Both the position numbers and the translations under genes were made by a program. The notes under the pieces were generated by a model. That model saw only the letters and a list, made by a program, of their open reading frames with translations, made no database searches and was not told the DNA's origin. DNA of 10,507 bases from CAXRGH01 sp964230195. GTDB taxonomy: Bacteria > Pseudomonadota > Gammaproteobacteria > Enterobacterales > Alteromonadaceae. Shown here piece after piece: positions 7,169-10,507 of this stretch (position 1 is the stretch's first letter; each line of letters starts with the position of its first letter). The stretch spans positions 1 through 10,507 of the forward strand of contig CAXRGH010000171.1 in the NCBI GenBank assembly GCA_964230195.1. Direction: 5' to 3'.

Positions 7169-7915
7169 GTGTTAAAATTAGTCAGAATCGCAGTTGTGAG
7201 TGTGTATTTTATTCTCATAACCTTAGTATCCCTATTACTTTGCATTCTGCGTCCATTTCATCGCAATAATACCATGCTTGCTGGGCGTATCTTTTCGAGT
7301 ATGGCCTATGTGTTAGGGTTGAAAATTATTGTCAGACGGTCGCCTGAGGTGAATGAAGACGAGCCGTGTGTTTACATCGCCAATCACCAAAACAGTTATG
7401 ATATTTTTACGATTTGCCGTGCGATTGTGCCGGGTACCGTTTCTCTAGGTAAGCGCAGTTTAGTGTACATTCCGTTATTTGGCTGGTTGTATTGGTTGTC
7501 AGGTAATATTTTGATTGACCGTAAGAACAAGTCGAAAGCAAGAGACACTTTGGGCGTTGCCATCAAAAAAATTATTGAGCGCAGAATTTCAGTTTGGGTA
7601 TTTCCTGAGGGAACTCGCAGTTATGGTAGGGGCTTGTTACCCTTTAAAACCGGCGCTTTCCGAATTGCAAAAGAAGCAGACGAAGCCGTTAGCATGATAT
7701 GTGCGAGTAACACCCATGAGAAAATCGATTTAAATCGATGGAATAACGGCGTTATGATCATCGAGATCACTCCTCCGGTTAAAATGGACGATTCCCGCAC
7801 CTTGAAAGAGTGGGCACTGTGGTTTCACGATGAAATGGAAGTGAAATTAGAGGCTCTCAATAAAGAGGTGGAAGTGATTGAAGCGGATCTTGGAATTAAA
7901 AAAGCAAAATCGTAG
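7169..7915 (+). CDS. plsC: 1-acyl-sn-glycerol-3-phosphate acyltransferase
   Basis: An enzyme that acylates lysophosphatidic acid to phosphatidic acid at the inner membrane, the second acylation of phospholipid synthesis. It has 248 residues, against 245 in E. coli PlsC. All family blocks are present: NHQNSYD (H73 and D78 of the HX4D catalytic motif), GNILIDR, FPEGTRS (residues 145-151, substrate binding) with the following GRGLLPFKTGAFRIA, and a block IV-like ITPPV. The N-terminus has one strong hydrophobic helix (about 5-27). The start is GTG, supported by AGAGG six bases upstream; there is no better ATG. The last 25 or so residues are charged, helical and not catalytic. It is the first gene of a pair with rraB. 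Confidence 0.93.
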   Translation: MLKLVRIAVVSVYFILITLVSLLLCILRPFHRNNTMLAGRIFSSMAYVLGLKIIVRRSPEVNEDEPCVYIANHQNSYDIFTICRAIVPGTVSLGKRSLVYIPLFGWLYWLSGNILIDRKNKSKARDTLGVAIKKIIERRISVWVFPEGTRSYGRGLLPFKTGAFRIAKEADEAVSMICASNTHEKIDLNRWNNGVMIIEITPPVKMDDSRTLKEWALWFHDEMEVKLEALNKEVEVIEADLGIKKAKS

Positions 7916-7923
7916 GTGCGACC

Positions 7924-8289
7924 ATGCAATATATTGATGAACTAGATGAGTGGATGACATTTACCGAAGAAACGGTAGAAGCTTTGATAGCTGATGGTAG
8001 TGATGTTTCTCAACCTCATGTTATTGAATATTATTTTGCCAGTGATGATTTTGATGTGTTGGAAAAAATGGCCGTTGATGCGTTCAAAGCTAATTTTGAA
8101 GTCACTGATGCTGAAGAACTTGAAGATGAAGACGGGCATGGTTTCTTTGCGTTTGATGTGATTGTAGAGCGTCGTCTTGATGTCGATATCATCAAACAAG
8201 ATGTCGAGCTGTTAGACGCGCTTGCTAAAAAACATAATGTTATGTTTGATGGTTGGGGTACACACTTTATCGAAGCAGACACAGAATAA
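7924..8289 (+). CDS. rraB: Ribonuclease E inhibitor RraB family protein
   Basis: A small, very acidic protein of 121 residues with the RraB pattern: an N-terminal LIADGSDVSQPHVIEYYFASDDFDVLEKMA-type segment, an acidic stretch EELEDEDGHG, then FAFDVIVERRLD and a C-terminal FDGWGTHFI. RraB binds RNase E and lowers its activity, altering which messages the degradosome destroys. The gap from plsC is 8 bases, and the likely ribosome site AGGTG (7914-7918) overlaps the plsC stop, so the two are cotranscribed and probably translationally coupled. Length and ends look intact. Functional equivalence to the E. coli protein is inferred from the family. Confidence 0.88.
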   Translation: MQYIDELDEWMTFTEETVEALIADGSDVSQPHVIEYYFASDDFDVLEKMAVDAFKANFEVTDAEELEDEDGHGFFAFDVIVERRLDVDIIKQDVELLDALAKKHNVMFDGWGTHFIEADTE

Positions 8290-8320
8290 CACTCGTGAGC
8301 CACGTGTGATTATTTGTTGT
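8290..8320 (+). terminator. Probable terminator of the plsC-rraB unit
   Basis: CACTCGTG (8290-8297) pairs with CACGTGTG (8301-8308), with one internal T-T mismatch and a 3-base loop. The tail ATTATTTGTTGT is T-rich but interrupted. It starts at the base after the rraB stop, in the 33-base gap before the convergent hydrolase gene, and may act weakly in both directions. Confidence 0.5.
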
Positions 8321-8322
8321 AA

Positions 8323-9225
8323 CTACTTCTTGTGATTTATATTTGTGTTCATCAAGCGCTTCTCAAACTGACTATCACCAGCAAAGTCCCCTGCAGCTAA
8401 CGGGTTAAGGTAATCTGCTACCAGCAAATGCCCGTGTGCTCCCCTTAAATAAACGTCCCCTGTTACATCATAATCTGGGTGCAGTAAGCCTAAGTGTGGG
8501 ATAGGATCATGCTCATTAACAAAATGCTCTTGCAATATTAGGGGCGATAATGTTGATTGCTTTACGCCGGCTCCAAAGGTTACGTAGTGAATACGCTTTA
8601 AGTGAGCCTCATCCAGTTCCTCTTGTAACGCTTGAAGCGCCGCCGAAATAATAATGGCACCTTGGGAATAGCCCACTAACATTACAGACTCATCACTTTC
8701 AGCTAACGCATTCAATATACAGTCTTTGGTAAATTGCATGATCGTGGATGCCAAACCATTTCTATCGAGATGGCACTCTAAAAGATCGGCGATGACGTGT
8801 CTGGTTGGATTGTAGATAAGAGAAACAGGAAAGGGGAGTAAGTCGGATAGCTGTTGTTGCTGGTGGATAGCCACTGCCATTGGAGTGAGAACACCATTAA
8901 CAAACAGAGCGCGATGAGGTGTTTGACCAATCAACATGGGCTGATATTCAGCCGGTGAAAGACTCTGTTGATGGCTTGACATTACACTTTCATTATTCAT
9001 TTCTGGGGATGATGAACGATCTACGTACCATTCACTGTTTTTGCTAAACAAGGTACGCCGATTAATCAGGTTCCGTAATTTAACCTGCTTTCCCATCATT
9101 AACTGAAGGTCTTCCATTAAGGCTTTCGTCAGATAGGTTGCTAACCATGCTTTATATGTGGTGAAGGTCTCACGGGCTCTCTCTATACCGGCATTCAACT
9201 CAGGAGGAAGATTATTTGGCATCAT
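8323..9225 (-). CDS. Putative alpha/beta hydrolase (serine esterase/lipase-like), unnamed
   Basis: A 300-residue protein with alpha/beta-hydrolase signs. A strand-rich segment HRALFVNGVLTP precedes VMLVGYSQGAIIISAAL, the nucleophile elbow with S187. FVNEHDPIPHLG then supplies the likely acid D240, and RGAHGHLLVADYL the likely histidine (H266, or H264). The nucleophile-elbow helix is followed by VTFGAG, as in class 3 lipases and cutinase-like proteins. The first 90 residues are polar and helical and match nothing I know. There is no signal peptide, so it is probably cytoplasmic. The ATG at 9225 is chosen because GGAG (complement of 9233-9236) sits 7 bases upstream. The in-frame ATG at 9243 lacks a ribosome site and would add six residues. 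It lies downstream of valS but beyond a strong terminator, so it is probably transcribed separately. I do not recognise a substrate. Confidence 0.7.
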   Translation of the reverse strand: MMPNNLPPELNAGIERARETFTTYKAWLATYLTKALMEDLQLMMGKQVKLRNLINRRTLFSKNSEWYVDRSSSPEMNNESVMSSHQQSLSPAEYQPMLIGQTPHRALFVNGVLTPMAVAIHQQQQLSDLLPFPVSLIYNPTRHVIADLLECHLDRNGLASTIMQFTKDCILNALAESDESVMLVGYSQGAIIISAALQALQEELDEAHLKRIHYVTFGAGVKQSTLSPLILQEHFVNEHDPIPHLGLLHPDYDVTGDVYLRGAHGHLLVADYLNPLAAGDFAGDSQFEKRLMNTNINHKK

Positions 9226-9313
9226 TTTCGAGCTCCATTTCATTGATGATGTTCATCTTAGTAGTTAAGCACAAAAGCCAACAACCTGTGCGAACAGTAT
9301 GTTATTTTTGAAT

Positions 9314-9354
9314 AAAAAAACCACAGTACTTTGATGAATTACGTACTGTGGTTT
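9314..9354 (-). terminator. Intrinsic terminator of valS
   Basis: Reading the - strand, the perfect 12-bp inverted repeat AAACCACAGTAC / GTACTGTGGTTT (window positions 9343-9354 and 9318-9329) closes a 13-base loop. It is followed by a run of T (complement of the seven A at 9314-9320). It lies about 50 bases past the valS stop. In the + direction the tail lacks a T-run. Confidence 0.9.
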
Positions 9355-9406
9355 GTAACATCATTATTGTCGCTGATACAGTTGATCAGCTCCATTGAAA
9401 ATTGGA

Positions 9407-10507
9407 TTACAAGCTTTCAATCGTCGCTTTTTGCTCTTCGAGCTTGGCAATTTGTACCTTGTAATCTTCTAGCTTTTCACGTTCTTTAGCAATGACAGCT
9501 TCCGGCGCTTTGCTGACGAACTTTTCATTGCCTAACTTTCCTTCGGTACGGGCAAAGTCTTTTCCAATTTTTTCTAACGCTTTATTGATACGAGCTAACT
9601 CTGCGTCTTTATCAATCAAGCCTGCCATTGGGATCATAACTTCCATTTCACCAACTAGCGCTGTTGCACAAGCTGGTGCGTCCTCGTCATTACCTAAAAT
9701 GGTTACAGACTCAAGCTTTGCCATCTTACATAGCAATAGCTCTGTACTTTGTAGGCGACGCTTGTCCGATGACGAGACATTTTTTAGTAATGGGCTCAGT
9801 GGCTTGTTCGGTGATATGTCCATTTCACCGCGAATATTACGGATACCGACAATGACACGCTTCAGCCATTCCACGTCAGCAATGATTTCACTGTTTTCAT
9901 CTGCACTTTGGGCTTCAGGGAAAGGTTGCATCATGATGCTGTCCCCCGACGCTTGAGTGAGTGGAGCAACGCGTTGCCAAATTTCCTCAGTGATGAATGG
10001 CATAATTGGATGCATCACGCGAAGCAAGGACTCAAGTACATTTACTAAGGTATGTCGTGTTCCGCGCTTTTGTGCATCAGTTGATTGCTCAGCATTCAAT
10101 GTTGGCTTTGACAGTTCTAAGTACCAATCACAAAATTGGTTCCATGTGAATTCGTAGATTGCTTGGGATGCAAGATCGAATCGGTAGTCTTTTAAGGCTT
10201 GTTCGTAGTCATTTAACATGGCGTGGAAACGAGCCCAGATCCATTGGTCTGCAAGGCTTAATGTCAGTTCACCACCGTCTTTACCCGTGTCATGCTCTTC
10301 GGTATTCATCAACACGAAACGAGACGCATTCCATAACTTGTTACAGAAGTTACGATAGCCTTCCACACGCCCCATATCAAAATTGATGTCACGGGTGGTT
10401 GATGCCATCGCGGTAAACGTGAAACGCAGTGCGTCAGTGCCGTACGCGGCAATACCTTCAGGGAACTGTTGTCTCGTACGTTTTTCAATTTTCTCAGCAA
10501 GTTTTGG
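9407..10507 (-). CDS. valS: Valyl-tRNA synthetase, C-terminal part (5' end outside window)
   Basis: The frame is open from the right edge to a TAA (complement of 9407-9409), giving 366 residues, so only the C-terminal part is in the window. ValS attaches valine to tRNA-Val. Visible in order: KIEKRTRQQFPEGIAAYGTD and RFTFTAMASTTRDINFDMGR, the end of the catalytic domain just after the KMSKS loop (which lies outside); GYRNFCNKLWNASRFV; the anticodon-binding helical domain, including VMHPIMPFITEEIW; and a charged C-terminal coiled-coil arm (about the last 65 residues) ending in LEEQKATIESL. All match bacterial ValS. A false start appears at the internal ATG near 10408, but the frame runs on upstream. 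Confidence 0.97.
   Translation of the reverse strand, partial: PKLAEKIEKRTRQQFPEGIAAYGTDALRFTFTAMASTTRDINFDMGRVEGYRNFCNKLWNASRFVLMNTEEHDTGKDGGELTLSLADQWIWARFHAMLNDYEQALKDYRFDLASQAIYEFTWNQFCDWYLELSKPTLNAEQSTDAQKRGTRHTLVNVLESLLRVMHPIMPFITEEIWQRVAPLTQASGDSIMMQPFPEAQSADENSEIIADVEWLKRVIVGIRNIRGEMDISPNKPLSPLLKNVSSSDKRRLQSTELLLCKMAKLESVTILGNDEDAPACATALVGEMEVMIPMAGLIDKDAELARINKALEKIGKDFARTEGKLGNEKFVSKAPEAVIAKEREKLEDYKVQIAKLEEQKATIESL

Noticed and set aside
9244..9300. Promoter for the hydrolase gene (TTGTTG and TAAGAT on the - strand)
   Set aside because: Both hexamers match consensus poorly and the spacing is 18; not better than background.
9492..10386. Several + strand open frames opposite valS
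   Set aside because: They are antisense shadows of a clearly conserved valS frame and have no family resemblance.

Overview
The window looks like chromosomal DNA of a marine gammaproteobacterium. Three things point there: an arginine succinyltransferase (AST) operon, an RraB-type RNase E inhibitor (a gammaproteobacterial family), and protein sequences close in style to Oceanospirillales, Vibrio and Shewanella relatives. I cannot fix the genus from sequence alone. The base composition is moderate throughout. I see no insertion sequence, integrase, tRNA, rRNA or CRISPR array, so this reads as core genome rather than an island.

Layout, left to right. (1) Positions 2-1018, + strand: the 3' part of an HDOD-domain signalling protein whose start lies outside the window. 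(2) Positions 1019-1329: a 311-base non-coding stretch with candidate promoter and operator elements for the next operon. (3) Positions 1330-5888, + strand: a four-gene operon astC-astA-astD-DUF1338, with gaps of 13, 10 and 42 bases. It ends at a strong terminator at 5916-5954. (4) Positions 5930-7018, - strand: a two-domain signalling protein with an N-terminal Hpt phosphotransfer domain and a C-terminal HD-GYP-like domain that has lost several metal ligands. The right arm of the ast terminator lies inside its last codons. (5) Positions 7169-8289, + strand: plsC (acylglycerol-phosphate acyltransferase) and rraB (RNase E inhibitor), 8 bases apart. (6) Positions 8323-9225, - strand: an alpha/beta hydrolase with a GYSQG nucleophile elbow, not recognised as a named gene. 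(7) Positions 9407-10507, - strand: the C-terminal part of valS, followed by a perfect 12-bp hairpin terminator.

How the genes work together. AstA succinylates arginine, AstC transaminates succinylornithine, and AstD oxidises succinylglutamate semialdehyde. The dihydrolase (AstB) and desuccinylase (AstE) that complete the route are not here and must be encoded elsewhere if the pathway is intact. The fourth operon gene belongs to the DUF1338 / 2-oxoadipate dioxygenase-decarboxylase superfamily and keeps its apparent metal and substrate residues. Its role in an arginine operon is the most open metabolic question in the window. The two signalling proteins flanking the operon (HDOD, and Hpt plus degenerate HD-GYP) are the second point of interest. 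The rest (plsC, rraB, valS) is housekeeping.
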